A DNA stretch of 55,134 bases, from contig JANXXM010000073.1 in NCBI GenBank assembly GCA_025350645.1, forward strand, positions 1 through 55,134, given 5' to 3'. Below the pieces are notes generated by a model, which saw only the letters and a program-made list of their open reading frames with translations, was not told the origin of the DNA and did no database searches. The stretch comes from Ferruginibacter sp. (GTDB lineage Bacteria; Bacteroidota; Bacteroidia; Chitinophagales; Chitinophagaceae). Positions 27,168 to 37,055 of the stretch are shown here, in pieces (within the stretch, counting starts at the first letter, position 1; every line of letters begins with the position of its first letter). The position numbers and the translations under genes are program-made.

Positions 27168-28853
27168 TTAATAGGCTTCATCCGTTACACATCCCTCACT
27201 TGCATCTTTTACACACATTGCATATTTGTACAGCACTCCTTTGCTTACTTTCAATAAAGGCTGCTGCCATTTTTTTCTGCGTTCTGCTATTGTTTCTTCA
27301 CTTACTTTTAATGTCATTGCTTTTGTGGGAACATCTATTTCTATAATATCATTATCTTCCACCAGCGCAATAAGCCCGCCGTTAAAGGCTTCCGGCGTTA
27401 TATGTCCTACAACAAATCCATGACTGCCACCGCTAAATCTTCCATCAGTTATCAATGCCACATCTTTTCCCAACCCTGCGCCTGTAATGGCAGATGTTGG
27501 TTTTAGCATTTCTGGCATTCCCGGCGCACCTTTAGGTCCCTCGTATCTTATTACTACCACATCACCTTTTTGTACCCTGCCGCTTGCAATGCCTGCTACT
27601 AAATCTTTCTCTCCATTAAAAACTCTTGCTGGGCCTTCAAACCTTACGCCTTCTTTACCGCTTATTTTTGCCACGCTTCCTTTTTCTGCAAGGTTGCCAT
27701 ATAGTATTTGTAAATGTCCTGTTGCCTTCAGCGGTTTTTCTAACGGGTAAATAATTTTTTGCGTTTCAAAATTTATTGCTTCAGTATCTTTTAAATTTTC
27801 TGCAATCGTTTTTCCGGTTACTGTTATACAATCGCCGTGTAGCATTCCTTTGTCTAATAAATATTTCATTACCGCAGGTACACCACCAATAGCGGGTAAA
27901 GCTTGCCATAAATAATTTCCGCTGGGCTTAAAGTCAGCAAGCACGGGTGTTTTATCACTTATTCGTTGAAAATCTTCCTGCGTTAAATCTACATCTACAC
28001 TCTTAGCCATCGCTATTAAATGCAGCACTGCATTGGTGCTTCCGCCAAAAACCATTACTGTTGTTATGGCATTTTCAAATGCTTTTTTCGTCATGATATC
28101 TTTTGGTTTGATATCTTTTTCCAACAGTATTTTTATGGCCTCCCCTGCCTCCAGGCATTCCTTTTTTTTATCATCACTCAGCGCAGCGTTGCTAGATGAA
28201 TAAGGCAAACTCATTCCCAAAGCTTCTATTGCACTAGCCATTGTGTTTGCGGTGTACATACCGCCGCATGCGCCAGCACCCGGGCAACTGTGTTTTATTA
28301 TTTCTTTAAAATCTTCTAGCGTAATTGTACCTGCAATTTTTTTACCCAACGCTTCAAAAGATGAAATGATATTGAGTTCTTCGCCTTTGTAATGCCCCGC
28401 TTCAATAGTACCTCCATAAACCATTATTGCCGGGCGATTTAATCTTCCCATTGCCATAATAGAACCCGGCATATTTTTATCACAACCCGGCAATGCAATT
28501 AATCCATCGTAATAAAAACCACCACAAACTGCTTCAATACTATCTGCAATCAAATCCCGGCTCACCAGGCTGTAACGCATGCCATCAGTGCCATTGCTAA
28601 TACCATCGCTAATACCGATTGTATTAAAAATTAACCCAACCATATCTGCAACCCACACGCCTTGCTTCACCATTTTTGCAAGGTCATTTAAGTGCATATT
28701 GCAGGTATTGCCATCGTAGCCCATGCTTGCAATTCCTATTTGCGGTTTTTTTAAATCATCTTCTGTAAGTCCTATGCCATACAACATTGCCTGCGCCGCA
28801 GGTTGCGTTTCGTCTTGCGTAAGTGTTTTGCTGTATTTATTTAGTTCGTTCAT
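27168..28853 (-). CDS. ilvD: Dihydroxy-acid dehydratase
   Basis: A 561-residue iron-sulfur dehydratase making the 2-oxo acids that precede valine and isoleucine. Cluster cysteines are Cys51 (GNTCN), Cys124 ([11 protein letters not shown]) and Cys196 ([15 protein letters not shown]). The C-terminal half carries [19 protein letters not shown], which binds substrate and metal. Length is normal and no repeat interrupts it. A 266-bp gap with a family-2 repeat separates it from ilvE upstream. Confidence 0.97.
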   Translation of the reverse strand: MNELNKYSKTLTQDETQPAAQAMLYGIGLTEDDLKKPQIGIASMGYDGNTCNMHLNDLAKMVKQGVWVADMVGLIFNTIGISDGISNGTDGMRYSLVSRDLIADSIEAVCGGFYYDGLIALPGCDKNMPGSIMAMGRLNRPAIMVYGGTIEAGHYKGEELNIISSFEALGKKIAGTITLEDFKEIIKHSCPGAGACGGMYTANTMASAIEALGMSLPYSSSNAALSDDKKKECLEAGEAIKILLEKDIKPKDIMTKKAFENAITTVMVFGGSTNAVLHLIAMAKSVDVDLTQEDFQRISDKTPVLADFKPSGNYLWQALPAIGGVPAVMKYLLDKGMLHGDCITVTGKTIAENLKDTEAINFETQKIIYPLEKPLKATGHLQILYGNLAEKGSVAKISGKEGVRFEGPARVFNGEKDLVAGIASGRVQKGDVVVIRYEGPKGAPGMPEMLKPTSAITGAGLGKDVALITDGRFSGGSHGFVVGHITPEAFNGGLIALVEDNDIIEIDVPTKAMTLKVSEETIAERRKKWQQPLLKVSKGVLYKYAMCVKDASEGCVTDEAY

Positions 28854-28974
28854 TAATACTTTTTACCTCCGGTAAATTTATTTTTTGATTACGGGCATTT
28901 GTTGATGTGGCAACTTCAGTGGCGACGCTCCATTCAGCATTTGTTTTTCACTTTGGCTTTTATAAAAATATTTT

Positions 28975-29073
28975 TTGAACCATACAGGCACTGAGTTTCA
29001 CAAAGAATTTTTTTATTAAACCTTTCTTTCAAATCTTCATGCTTCTTCCTGTCTTCGGGTCTTTGTGGTTCAA
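28975..29073. repeat. Dispersed repeat (family 2) between ilvE and ilvD
   Basis: Outer inverted pair TTGAACCA (28975-28982) / TGGTTCAA (29066-29073) encloses CACTGAGTTTCACAAAG and GTCTTTGTGG, a common type of intergenic repeat. The 259-bp gap otherwise shows no gene. Confidence 0.5.
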
Positions 29074-29119
29074 TATTTTAAAATCTAAAAACTTCTTATT
29101 TCCATTATGCCTTATTGGA

Positions 29120-30019
29120 TCAAACACCCACTAAACTTTTCTTATCCTCCACTTCCAATTCCAACACACGGTTTTTATATGCCAGTTGTATTTTTCTGCT
29201 TACGGAATTATTAAATGGAATTTTAAACCCTATGCCGTCTAAACTTTCCCAACCGATAATTTCTGCTGCTGTACCACAGTAGAAAACGGTATCTGCATCT
29301 TTTAGTTCTTCAACAGTAATTTGTTTTTCTGTTACTTCTATTCCCCATTCTTCACATATTTCTATTACGGTTGCTCTTGTAATGCCTGCAAGAATATTCC
29401 CGAGACATGGTGTAAATAACTTTCCCTCTTTTTCATAAAAAACATTTGCACCGGGCCCTTCGGCTACATAGCCATTCATATCTGTAAGCAATGCTTCATC
29501 AAAGCCATTATCTTTTGCTTCCTGGCATGCCATGATAGAGTTTACATAATGCCCCCCAATTTTTGCATGTATCTTAAAACCTTTTGGGTTTGGCCTTTGA
29601 AAACTAGATAACCCAACCCTTAATAATTTATCGCCGAGGTAAGCCCCCCATTCCCATGCAGCTAAAAGAATATTAGATGATACCGCTTTTTGTAAACTCA
29701 TATTTGGCGGGCAAAAAACCAATGGGCGTATATAGGCATCTTCTAAATTATTTTTTTGTAATAGTTCATAAGAGGCTAGTATTAATTCTTCGTTTGTCCA
29801 CGGGTACGGTATTCCTACTGCTTCGCAGGATATTCTTAATCGGTCATAATGCTCTTCCTGCTTAAAAATTTTTGTTCCATTGGCAGTTTTATAAGAACGA
29901 ATTCCTTCAAATGCAGAGTAGCCGTAATGCAGGCTCTGGCTATAAAAATTCATTTTCGAATCTGCTGCTTTCACAAATTTACCGTCTAAATAGAGAATGG
30001 TTTCTTCGTTGTAATACAT
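29120..30019 (-). CDS. ilvE: Branched-chain amino acid aminotransferase
   Basis: A 299-residue fold-type IV PLP enzyme, the size of the bacterial short form. The PLP lysine is Lys153 in HAKIGGHYVNS; phosphate-binding residues lie in GNILAGITRATV and GTAAEIIGWE. It transfers the amino group of glutamate to the oxo acids of leucine, valine and isoleucine. The gltBD genes further down the same block replenish that glutamate. It is 46 bp after leuB. Confidence 0.95.
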   Translation of the reverse strand: MYYNEETILYLDGKFVKAADSKMNFYSQSLHYGYSAFEGIRSYKTANGTKIFKQEEHYDRLRISCEAVGIPYPWTNEELILASYELLQKNNLEDAYIRPLVFCPPNMSLQKAVSSNILLAAWEWGAYLGDKLLRVGLSSFQRPNPKGFKIHAKIGGHYVNSIMACQEAKDNGFDEALLTDMNGYVAEGPGANVFYEKEGKLFTPCLGNILAGITRATVIEICEEWGIEVTEKQITVEELKDADTVFYCGTAAEIIGWESLDGIGFKIPFNNSVSRKIQLAYKNRVLELEVEDKKSLVGV

Positions 30020-30065
30020 GTTTCTTTTCTTTTTGTAGTGTATATTTCTTTGTACTTTTTTTGTT

Positions 30066-31181
30066 TTAAATTATGGTAGATTTTCTTAACGAAATATTTT
30101 CTCCGTTCATCCCGTCATCAATATTTTTATTAATATAGTCCACAATAAATCCGCCAACGGTGGAGGTAAAATAAAAATCAATCGGCTCAATATCTTTTGT
30201 AACAATTTTATTATCCAGCGTCCACGCCACTGCAGTTCTTACCAATGCTGCTTCTTCAGTCATACCAAAATAATCTAGCAGCATAGCAGCAGATAAAACA
30301 GACCCAACAGGATTTGCAATATCTTTTCCTGCTGCCTGCGGGTAAGAGCCGTGAATAGGTTCAAACAAAGCAGTTTTTGTTCCTATAGATGAAGAAGGCA
30401 GCATGCCCAATGAACCGTTTATTACACTTGCTTCATCGCTAATAATATCGCCAAACATATTTTCTGTAAGTATCACATCAAATTGTTTGGGGTTAAGTAT
30501 TATTTGCATGGCAGCATTATCTACAAACAAAAAATCTACGGCTACACCACTATATGCTGTTGCAATTTCCTGCACCACTTTTCTCCATAACCGGGATGTT
30601 TCCAAAACATTTGCTTTATCTACAAGCGTTAGTTTTTTTCTTCGTTGCTGTGCGGCTTTAAATGCAAGATGTGCAATACGTTCTATTTCTGCTTTTGTAT
30701 ACAGGCACTGGTCAGATGCCTGTGTGCCTTCTGCATTGGTTTCTTTTTTACCAAAATAAATACCGCCCGTTAGTTCCCGATAAATCACAAAATCTACCCC
30801 ATCTATAATAGTTGTTTTTAATGGCGATAAGGTATGCAGGGATTTGTAAGCAACCACCGGGCGAATATTTGCAAACAATTGCAGCGCTTGTCTTAATGCA
30901 AGTAAACCCTGTTCCGGCCTAACTTTCGCCGTTGGATCATTATCATATTTCGGATGCCCGATAGCACCAAATAAAATAGCATCACTGTCTAAACAAATAT
31001 TAATGGTTTCTTGTGGAAGCGGATTTCCGGTTTTATCAATGGCAACTGCACCAATAAGTGCTTCTGTAAAAATGAATTGGTGATTAAATTGTTCTCCAAT
31101 AGCGCTCAGCACTTTTACAGATTGTGCTGTTACTTCGGGACCAATGCCATCACCGTTTAATATCGCAATTTTTTTTGTCAT
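30066..31181 (-). CDS. leuB: 3-isopropylmalate dehydrogenase
   Basis: A 371-residue NAD-dependent enzyme of the beta-decarboxylating dehydrogenase family. Start chosen at the ATG at 31181 (MTKKIAILNGDGIGPEV), 7 bp after the leuD stop; a TTG at 31196 would overlap leuD. Substrate site residues are in ANIRPVVAYKSL, the metal aspartates in ENMFGDIISDEAS and the NAD loop in EPIHGSYPQAAGKDIANP. It oxidises and decarboxylates 3-isopropylmalate. Confidence 0.96.
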   Translation of the reverse strand: MTKKIAILNGDGIGPEVTAQSVKVLSAIGEQFNHQFIFTEALIGAVAIDKTGNPLPQETINICLDSDAILFGAIGHPKYDNDPTAKVRPEQGLLALRQALQLFANIRPVVAYKSLHTLSPLKTTIIDGVDFVIYRELTGGIYFGKKETNAEGTQASDQCLYTKAEIERIAHLAFKAAQQRRKKLTLVDKANVLETSRLWRKVVQEIATAYSGVAVDFLFVDNAAMQIILNPKQFDVILTENMFGDIISDEASVINGSLGMLPSSSIGTKTALFEPIHGSYPQAAGKDIANPVGSVLSAAMLLDYFGMTEEAALVRTAVAWTLDNKIVTKDIEPIDFYFTSTVGGFIVDYINKNIDDGMNGENISLRKSTII

Positions 31182-31188
31182 ACTATTT

Positions 31189-31842
31189 TTAAGCAAATTG
31201 TTTTTCGAATTGCTCTATATCATTTTTTATACTCAATAAATAATCTATATCATCATACCCGTTAAGCAGGCATTCTTTTTTATAACTGCTTATTTCAAAA
31301 GTCTCCTCAAACTCTTCAGAAGAAGGAGCTTCCGCATCCTGAAATATTTTGATAGTCTGATTTTTTAAATCAACTATTAATTGTGTATCACTTTTTTGTT
31401 CAAATATTTTTTGCAAAAAGGTTTCACTTACAACTACAGGTAGCAATCCATTATTTAATGCATTGTTTTTAAAAATATCCGCAAAAAAACTGCTTACCAC
31501 TATTGTAAAACCATAATCCACCAATGCCCACGCTGCATGCTCCCTGGATGAACCGCAACCAAAATTTTTTCCTGCTACCAATATCGAACCGCTATATTGT
31601 AGCTGGTTTAAAACGAAGCTGGGCTTTGGTTTTGTTTCATCATTATTATCGTAACGCCAGTCTCTAAACAAATTTTTTCCAAAGCCATCTCTTGTTGTTC
31701 CTTTTAAAAAACGTGCAGGTATTATTTGGTCTGTATCTACATTTTCCATGTTTAGTGGAACGAAAAAAGAAGCATAGCCCCCCCACGTTTGGAAGGGGGA
31801 CTTTACGTTTATGATATCTGGTTGATTAATTATATTTTCCAA
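31189..31842 (-). CDS. leuD: 3-isopropylmalate dehydratase small subunit, with a repeat-encoded N-terminal segment
   Basis: A 217-residue swivel subunit of isopropylmalate isomerase. The conserved core begins at [20 protein letters not shown], with [14 protein letters not shown] as the substrate loop. Before it lies an extra N-terminal piece in which a palindromic repeat is read as [10 protein letters not shown] (14-23), placed just ahead of the first core strand. It works with LeuC, encoded 59 bp upstream. Confidence 0.95.
   Translation of the reverse strand: MENIINQPDIINVKSPFQTWGGYASFFVPLNMENVDTDQIIPARFLKGTTRDGFGKNLFRDWRYDNNDETKPKPSFVLNQLQYSGSILVAGKNFGCGSSREHAAWALVDYGFTIVVSSFFADIFKNNALNNGLLPVVVSETFLQKIFEQKSDTQLIVDLKNQTIKIFQDAEAPSSEEFEETFEISSYKKECLLNGYDDIDYLLSIKNDIEQFEKQFA
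31776..31805 (-). repeat. Palindromic repeat (family 1) inside leuD
   Basis: On the minus strand AAGTCCCCCTTCC-AAACGTGGGGGGGCT, read as [10 protein letters not shown] near the LeuD N-terminus. One half of the inner stem is degenerate. Confidence 0.65.
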
Positions 31843-31891
31843 GTTTTTTATTTTAATTTTTATCTGGCTTTTTTTTATTTATGACCTGCTT

Positions 31892-31924
31892 AAGCCCTTC
31901 CTCAGGTGGCGTTTGGGGAGGCTA
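31892..31924 (+). repeat. Palindromic repeat (family 1) covering the leuC stop codon
   Basis: CCCTTCCTCAGG-TGGCGTTTGGGGAGGCT on the + strand. The leuC stop (TGA, 31902-31904) lies inside, so the LeuC C-terminus VASPNAT is formed by the repeat. Confidence 0.65.
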
Positions 31925-33296
31925 CATATCCTTTTATAGCAGATGCCGCTGCAGTTAGCGGGCTTGCCAGCAATGTTCTTGCGCCCGCACCCTGCCTACC
32001 CTCAAAATTTCTATTGCTGGTACTAATACAATATTTACCTGCCGGAATTTTATCTTCATTCATTCCCAGGCAGGCGCTACAACCTGGCTGGCGAAGCTGA
32101 AAACCTGCTGCTTCAAATATTTTGTCAATGCCTTCTGCTATTGCCTGTTGTTCTACCTGCTTGCTGCCAGGTACAATCCACACTTCCACCTCTTTTGCTT
32201 TTTGTTTTCCTTTTACAAAATTTGCCACAAGCCTTAGGTCTTCAATGCGGCTATTAGTGCAGCTTCCAATAAAAACATAATCTATTTTTTGCCCCATAAT
32301 TGCATTGCCTGCTTGTAAACCCATATATTTTAACGCTTTTACAAAAGCAGGTTTTTCATTTTCATTTAATACGTTTTCCAACGGAATACATTCATCTATA
32401 CCCATTCCCATTCCCGGGTTTGTACCATAAGTAATCATGGGCATAATATCTGCAGCATTAATATTTATTTCTTCATCAAATACTGCATCATCATCACTAA
32501 ACAATTGTTTCCAATCTTTCAATGCCTTTATCCAGGCTTCTCCTTTTGGTGCAAATTTTTTTCCCTTTACATAATTAAACGTTGTTTCATCCGGTGCTAT
32601 CAATCCGCACCTTGCACCCATTTCTATACTCATGTTGCACACGGTCATTCTAGCTTCCATAGATAAATTACGGATGGTACTGCCTGCATATTCCACTGCA
32701 AAACCGGTAGCACCACTTGCGGATATCTTTGATAAAATGTATAGTACAATATCTTTTGACAAAACTCCTTTTTTTAATGCACCATTTACGTTTATGCGCA
32801 TCTGTTTTGGTTTTGTCTGCAACAAACACTGTGTAGCAAAAACCATTTCTACTTCGCTGGTACCTATTCCAAAAGCAATTGCCCCAAATGCGCCATGGGT
32901 GCTGGTATGGCTGTCCCCGCACACTATCGTTATGCCTGGCTGTGTTATGCCCAGCTCCGGCCCTATTACATGCACAATACCCTGGTAAGGATGCCCCAAA
33001 CCATACAATTCTATATCATTTTCCGCACAATTTTTTATGAGCGTATCTACCTGTATCTTACTCAGGTTTTCTTTAATGGGAAGATGCTGATTGATAGTAG
33101 GAACATTATGATCTGCGGTTGCAACAATTTGCTGCGGACGAAATATTTTTAACCCTCTTTTTTTAATACCTGCAAATGCCTGCGGGCTTGTAACCTCGTG
33201 TATTAAATGTTTGTCAATATATAAAACAGACGGACCATCGTCAATTGTTTTAACGATGTGTTTATTCCATATTTTTTCAAATAATGTTTGCTTCAT
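31902..33296 (-). CDS. leuC: 3-isopropylmalate dehydratase large subunit
   Basis: A 464-residue aconitase-family subunit that isomerises 2- to 3-isopropylmalate with a 4Fe-4S cluster. Cluster cysteines lie in [13 protein letters not shown] (near 346) and CSACLGMN (near 406-409); the substrate loop [14 protein letters not shown] is intact. The usual C-terminus after [10 protein letters not shown] is replaced by a few residues encoded by a palindromic repeat. The gene starts 12 bp after leuA. Confidence 0.96.
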   Translation of the reverse strand: MKQTLFEKIWNKHIVKTIDDGPSVLYIDKHLIHEVTSPQAFAGIKKRGLKIFRPQQIVATADHNVPTINQHLPIKENLSKIQVDTLIKNCAENDIELYGLGHPYQGIVHVIGPELGITQPGITIVCGDSHTSTHGAFGAIAFGIGTSEVEMVFATQCLLQTKPKQMRINVNGALKKGVLSKDIVLYILSKISASGATGFAVEYAGSTIRNLSMEARMTVCNMSIEMGARCGLIAPDETTFNYVKGKKFAPKGEAWIKALKDWKQLFSDDDAVFDEEININAADIMPMITYGTNPGMGMGIDECIPLENVLNENEKPAFVKALKYMGLQAGNAIMGQKIDYVFIGSCTNSRIEDLRLVANFVKGKQKAKEVEVWIVPGSKQVEQQAIAEGIDKIFEAAGFQLRQPGCSACLGMNEDKIPAGKYCISTSNRNFEGRQGAGARTLLASPLTAAASAIKGYVASPNAT

Positions 33297-33308
33297 TTTT
33301 TCTTTTAT

Positions 33309-34472
33309 TTATACTCCTACTACGCTGTATTTTTTACCCATTTCATGTAAGTCTTCATCAGTTACTTCTTTTTTTCCATCAGCAATATGTAAGAAAACTT
33401 CATATAGTTTGTCTACATCATTTCTATCAAATTGAAACCCTAATTTTTGAAAACGAAAAGCCAGCGCACTTCTTCCGCTCCTTGCAGTAAGTACAATTTT
33501 AGAACTGTCTGCACCTACTTCTTCGGGGTTTATAATTTCGTAAGTAAGTGCATCTTTTAAAAATCCATCCTGATGAATGCCCGATGAATGGGAGAAAGCA
33601 TTACTGCCTACTATAGCCTTATTGGGTTGCACAGGCATACGCATAACATTAGATACAGTGCGGCTTAGCGGGTTTAGCTGCCTGCTGTCAATACCTGTAT
33701 AAAAGCCCATTGTTTTGTGTTGTTTTATAATCATGGCAACTTCTTCCAGGGATGTATTTCCCGCTCTTTCCCCCAGCCCGTTTATAGTACATTCAATTTG
33801 CCTTGCACCATTTATAATGCCTGCTATAGAATTTGCAGTAGCCAAACCAAGGTCGTTGTGGCAATGGCACGAAATAATTGCTTTGTCAATATTGTGTACG
33901 TTATTTACCAAGTAAGCTATTTTTTCGCCGTATTGGTGTGGCAGGCAGTAACCTGTTGTATCAGGAATATTTACAGTGGTTGCACCGGCTTTAATTACAG
34001 CCTCTATTACCCTTGCCAAATACTCATTATCTGTACGGCCTGCATCTTCTGCATAAAACTCCACATCATCTACAAAGTTTTTTGCCCATTTTACAGCTTG
34101 TATTGCTCTTGCCAGAATTTCATCCTGCGTAGCATTAAATTTTGCTTTTATGTGAAGGTTAGATGTGCCAATGCCTGTATGTATACGTGGGCGTTTGGCG
34201 TATTTGAGTGCTTCAGCCGCTACCTCAATATCTTTTTGCACTGCACGGGTAAGTCCGCAAACAGTAGCATCTTTTATAACTTTAGCTATTTCATTTACAG
34301 ACGCAAAATCGCCGGGAGATGAAACCGGAAAACCTGCTTCTATAATATCTACACCCAATGCTTCCAGTTGCAAAGCAAGTTCTACCTTTTCTTTGCTGTT
34401 TAATTTACAGCCGGGCACCTGCTCACCGTCTCTTAATGTAGTATCAAAAATAAAAATTTTATTTTCTGCCAT
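33309..34472 (-). CDS. leuA: 2-isopropylmalate synthase, short form without the regulatory domain
   Basis: Started at the ATG at 34472 ([18 protein letters not shown]) it has 387 residues; the frame extends to 34526 but the family begins here. It condenses acetyl-CoA with 2-oxoisovalerate, the first step to leucine. The TIM barrel is complete: TLRDGEQ (11-17), the metal-binding HCHND, and [14 protein letters not shown]. After the two small subdomains the protein ends; the roughly 120-residue C-terminal domain that binds leucine in the 500-residue enzymes is absent. It is the first gene of the leu-ilv block. A related specificity (citramalate or homocitrate synthase) is less likely given leuCDB beside it. 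Confidence 0.93.
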   Translation of the reverse strand: MAENKIFIFDTTLRDGEQVPGCKLNSKEKVELALQLEALGVDIIEAGFPVSSPGDFASVNEIAKVIKDATVCGLTRAVQKDIEVAAEALKYAKRPRIHTGIGTSNLHIKAKFNATQDEILARAIQAVKWAKNFVDDVEFYAEDAGRTDNEYLARVIEAVIKAGATTVNIPDTTGYCLPHQYGEKIAYLVNNVHNIDKAIISCHCHNDLGLATANSIAGIINGARQIECTINGLGERAGNTSLEEVAMIIKQHKTMGFYTGIDSRQLNPLSRTVSNVMRMPVQPNKAIVGSNAFSHSSGIHQDGFLKDALTYEIINPEEVGADSSKIVLTARSGRSALAFRFQKLGFQFDRNDVDKLYEVFLHIADGKKEVTDEDLHEMGKKYSVVGV

Positions 34473-34647
34473 TTGTAAAATATTAAAATGTTTTTTACAC
34501 CTGTGCTGCCGTAAATTTGGCATCACACTAAAGCTATTTTACTTATAATCATAAAAGAAATTAAAATAAGTAACTATTACGGTGTGAAAAAGGAATAGTA
34601 ATGCCTGTAATACATGCTGATAAAGGGTTTTGTAAAAATATTTTACG

Positions 34648-36195
34648 ATGTCAAACAATAATAATGAACCACTTTTTTTATTGATAAAATCTCTTACAGG
34701 AGCAGAAAAGCGTCATTTTAAATTATACATCCTTAGAAACCAAGCCAACGAAGAGCCCAAATTTGTACAATTATTTAATGTGCTGGATGCTGCCAAAGAA
34801 TATAATGAAGCACATTTTTTAAAAAAATTACCTTCTATAAGCCGGCAGCAATTACCCAATTTAAAAGCACATTTATATGGCGAATTATTAACTGCGCTGC
34901 GCTTGCTGCACAGCGAAAAAAATATGGAAATACAAATAAGGGAGCAAATAGATTTTGCTAAAATTTTGTATAACCGGGGATTGATATTGCAGGCATTAAA
35001 AATACTGGACAAAGTAAAAGTTTCGGCAAAGGCAAACAGCCACTTTATTCTTACGCTGGATATTATGCAGTTTGAAAAAGATATAGAAGCAAGGCATATT
35101 ACCCGAAGCCTTAAAGGCAGAGCAGGCTTGCTTATTAACGAAACAGATTTTGTTCTTAAACAAATAAATGAAGTTACGCACTTGTCTAATGTTGCACTAA
35201 GCATGTATGAATTATATTTGGAAAACGGGCATGTAAAAGATGAAAAACACAGCAGGGAAATTGAAAAAATATTCAAAAAAAATATAGGAGGTATAAATGA
35301 AAAGCAGATTAGTTTTTTTGGAAAAGCATATTTGCACCAGAGCTACTGCTGGTATTATGTAATACAACTGGATTTTACAAAATATTACCGCCATGCACAA
35401 AAATGGGTTCAGCTATTTACAGATTACCCCGAAGCAAAAAAGGAAGAACCCTATCTCTTTGTAAAAGCCATGCACAATTTATTAAATGCATTATTTATTA
35501 CCGGTAATCATAAAAAGATGATTGAAGAGCTGCAACAGTTTGAAAACTTTTATGAAGGCGCTGCTGCTTTTAATCAAAATTTAGAAATACAAACTTTTGT
35601 TTACCTCTATACTGCAAAAATTAATAAATATTTTTTAGAAGGTAATTTTACCGAAGGGCTTTTATTGATAAAACCTATTGAAGAAAAATTAAAGGTTTAT
35701 AGCCTTTATATAGATACACACCGGGCATTGGTATTTTACTATAAAATTGCAAGTCTATATTTTGGTTCGGGTAATAATGATGAAGCCATTGTGTATTTAA
35801 ACAAAATTATAAATTTAAGAGTGGGCCAATTGCGTACAGATATTCAATGTTTCGCAAGATTGCTTCATCTTATAGCGCATTATGAACTAGGAAATATGGA
35901 TCTGGTAGAATACCTCATAAAATCAGTGTATCGTTTTTTGGCTAAAATGGAAAATTTGGATGCAGTACTCACAGAAGTATTTTCTTTTTTGCAAAAATCA
36001 CTATCGTCCAGGCCCGGGGATATTCAAAAATCTTTCTTAGCTTTTAGGAATAATCTGGAAAAAGTTTCTGCGGGCAAGTATAACCGGCGCTCTTATCAAT
36101 ACCTTGATATTGTGAGCTGGCTGGAAAGTAAAATAAATAATGTACCCGTGCAGGATATTGTAAGGGCAAAGTTTTTAAAAAATAATTTTATTTAA
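34648..36195 (+). CDS. Large helical protein of unknown function, TPR-like
   Basis: A 515-residue protein without signal peptide or membrane segments, transcribed away from leuA. It begins with a region recalling a domain seen in Bacteroidota (LFLLIKSLTGAEKRHFKLYI) and continues as regularly alternating helices with aromatic and Leu spacing like tetratricopeptide repeats, most clearly at AIVYLNKIINLRVGQLRTDIQCFARLL. No catalytic motif is seen. It could be a scaffold or regulatory protein. I do not recognise a named family. A bidirectional terminator follows. Confidence 0.75.
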   Translation: MSNNNNEPLFLLIKSLTGAEKRHFKLYILRNQANEEPKFVQLFNVLDAAKEYNEAHFLKKLPSISRQQLPNLKAHLYGELLTALRLLHSEKNMEIQIREQIDFAKILYNRGLILQALKILDKVKVSAKANSHFILTLDIMQFEKDIEARHITRSLKGRAGLLINETDFVLKQINEVTHLSNVALSMYELYLENGHVKDEKHSREIEKIFKKNIGGINEKQISFFGKAYLHQSYCWYYVIQLDFTKYYRHAQKWVQLFTDYPEAKKEEPYLFVKAMHNLLNALFITGNHKKMIEELQQFENFYEGAAAFNQNLEIQTFVYLYTAKINKYFLEGNFTEGLLLIKPIEEKLKVYSLYIDTHRALVFYYKIASLYFGSGNNDEAIVYLNKIINLRVGQLRTDIQCFARLLHLIAHYELGNMDLVEYLIKSVYRFLAKMENLDAVLTEVFSFLQKSLSSRPGDIQKSFLAFRNNLEKVSAGKYNRRSYQYLDIVSWLESKINNVPVQDIVRAKFLKNNFI

Positions 36196-36219
36196 TCTCT
36201 ATTTAATTAAACAAATTAA

Positions 36220-36245
36220 AAAAGCAGTTTTTTACAACTGCTTTT
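36220..36245. terminator. Bidirectional terminator between convergent genes
   Basis: AAAAGCAGTT (36220-36229) and AACTGCTTTT (36236-36245) form a perfect 10-bp stem with a 6-base loop, flanked by A-rich and T-rich runs. It serves both the 515-residue gene and the convergent DJ-1-like gene. Confidence 0.85.
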
Positions 36246-36253
36246 AATAAATT

Positions 36254-36934
36254 TTATTTCTTCAATTGTTGAAGCAATACTTCTGCAGCTTCGGCAGATG
36301 ATTGTGGATTTTGACCAGTTATCAAAAGTCCATCCTGTATTACATAAGATGTCCACGGTTCTTTGCTGGTATATATTCCACCATTTTTTTTCAATTCATC
36401 TTCCAGCAAAAAAGGAACTATATCTGTAAGTTCTACAGCTTCTTCTTCTGCATTGGAAAATCCGGTTACTTTTTTATCCTTTACAAATTCATCTCCATTA
36501 GCTTCTTTTACGTGTAGCAGCACTGCTGGCGCATGGCATACTGCTGCTACAGGTTTTTTTGCTTTCCAAAAATCTTCTATCAGTTTTATAGAATCTGCAT
36601 CATTAGTAAGATCCCACAGAGGACCATGCCCGCCGGGATAAAAAATAGCATCGTAATCATCAGCAGTTATGTCTGCCAGTATTTTGGTATCTCCCAGCAG
36701 TTTTTGTAATTCATTGTCTTGGTCATATCTTTTTGTAGCGGCTGTCTGGTTTGCAGGTTCTGCACTTTTAGGGTCTATTGGCGGCTGCCCGCCTTTTGGC
36801 GATGCAATTGTTATTGCCGCACCCGCATCTATAAAAATATAATAAGGGGCTGCAAACTCTTCAATCCAAAATCCTGTCTTTTGATCTGTATTTCCTAATT
36901 CGCTGTGCGATGTTAATACCATTAATACTTTCAT
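36254..36934 (-). CDS. DJ-1/PfpI family protein, Hsp31-like
   Basis: A 226-residue cytoplasmic protein of the class I glutamine amidotransferase-like fold. The nucleophile elbow has Cys133-His134 in AAVCHAPAVLL, and acidic residues Glu25/Glu26 in GFWIEEFAAPYYIF could complete the site. The HSELGNTDQKTGFWIEE start is typical of the Hsp31/glyoxalase III-like group, whose members detoxify methylglyoxal or act as chaperones. The actual activity cannot be told from sequence. The gene stands between a terminator and a short-chain dehydrogenase on the same strand. Confidence 0.88.
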   Translation of the reverse strand: MKVLMVLTSHSELGNTDQKTGFWIEEFAAPYYIFIDAGAAITIASPKGGQPPIDPKSAEPANQTAATKRYDQDNELQKLLGDTKILADITADDYDAIFYPGGHGPLWDLTNDADSIKLIEDFWKAKKPVAAVCHAPAVLLHVKEANGDEFVKDKKVTGFSNAEEEAVELTDIVPFLLEDELKKNGGIYTSKEPWTSYVIQDGLLITGQNPQSSAEAAEVLLQQLKK

Positions 36935-37055
36935 ATTTTTTGTTTTAAAATGTTATGCATTATCAAAACAAAATACCTGCCTAAGTATTTTTATAGAAAT
37001 TTTTTTAATAATAATTAAAATTAGGATAATATCAAACTGGCTACTTATGCCTGCT

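Noticed and set aside
34473..34647. Leucine attenuator or leader peptide before leuA
   Set aside because: No short frame rich in Leu, Ile or Val codons and no competing hairpins were seen in the leader.
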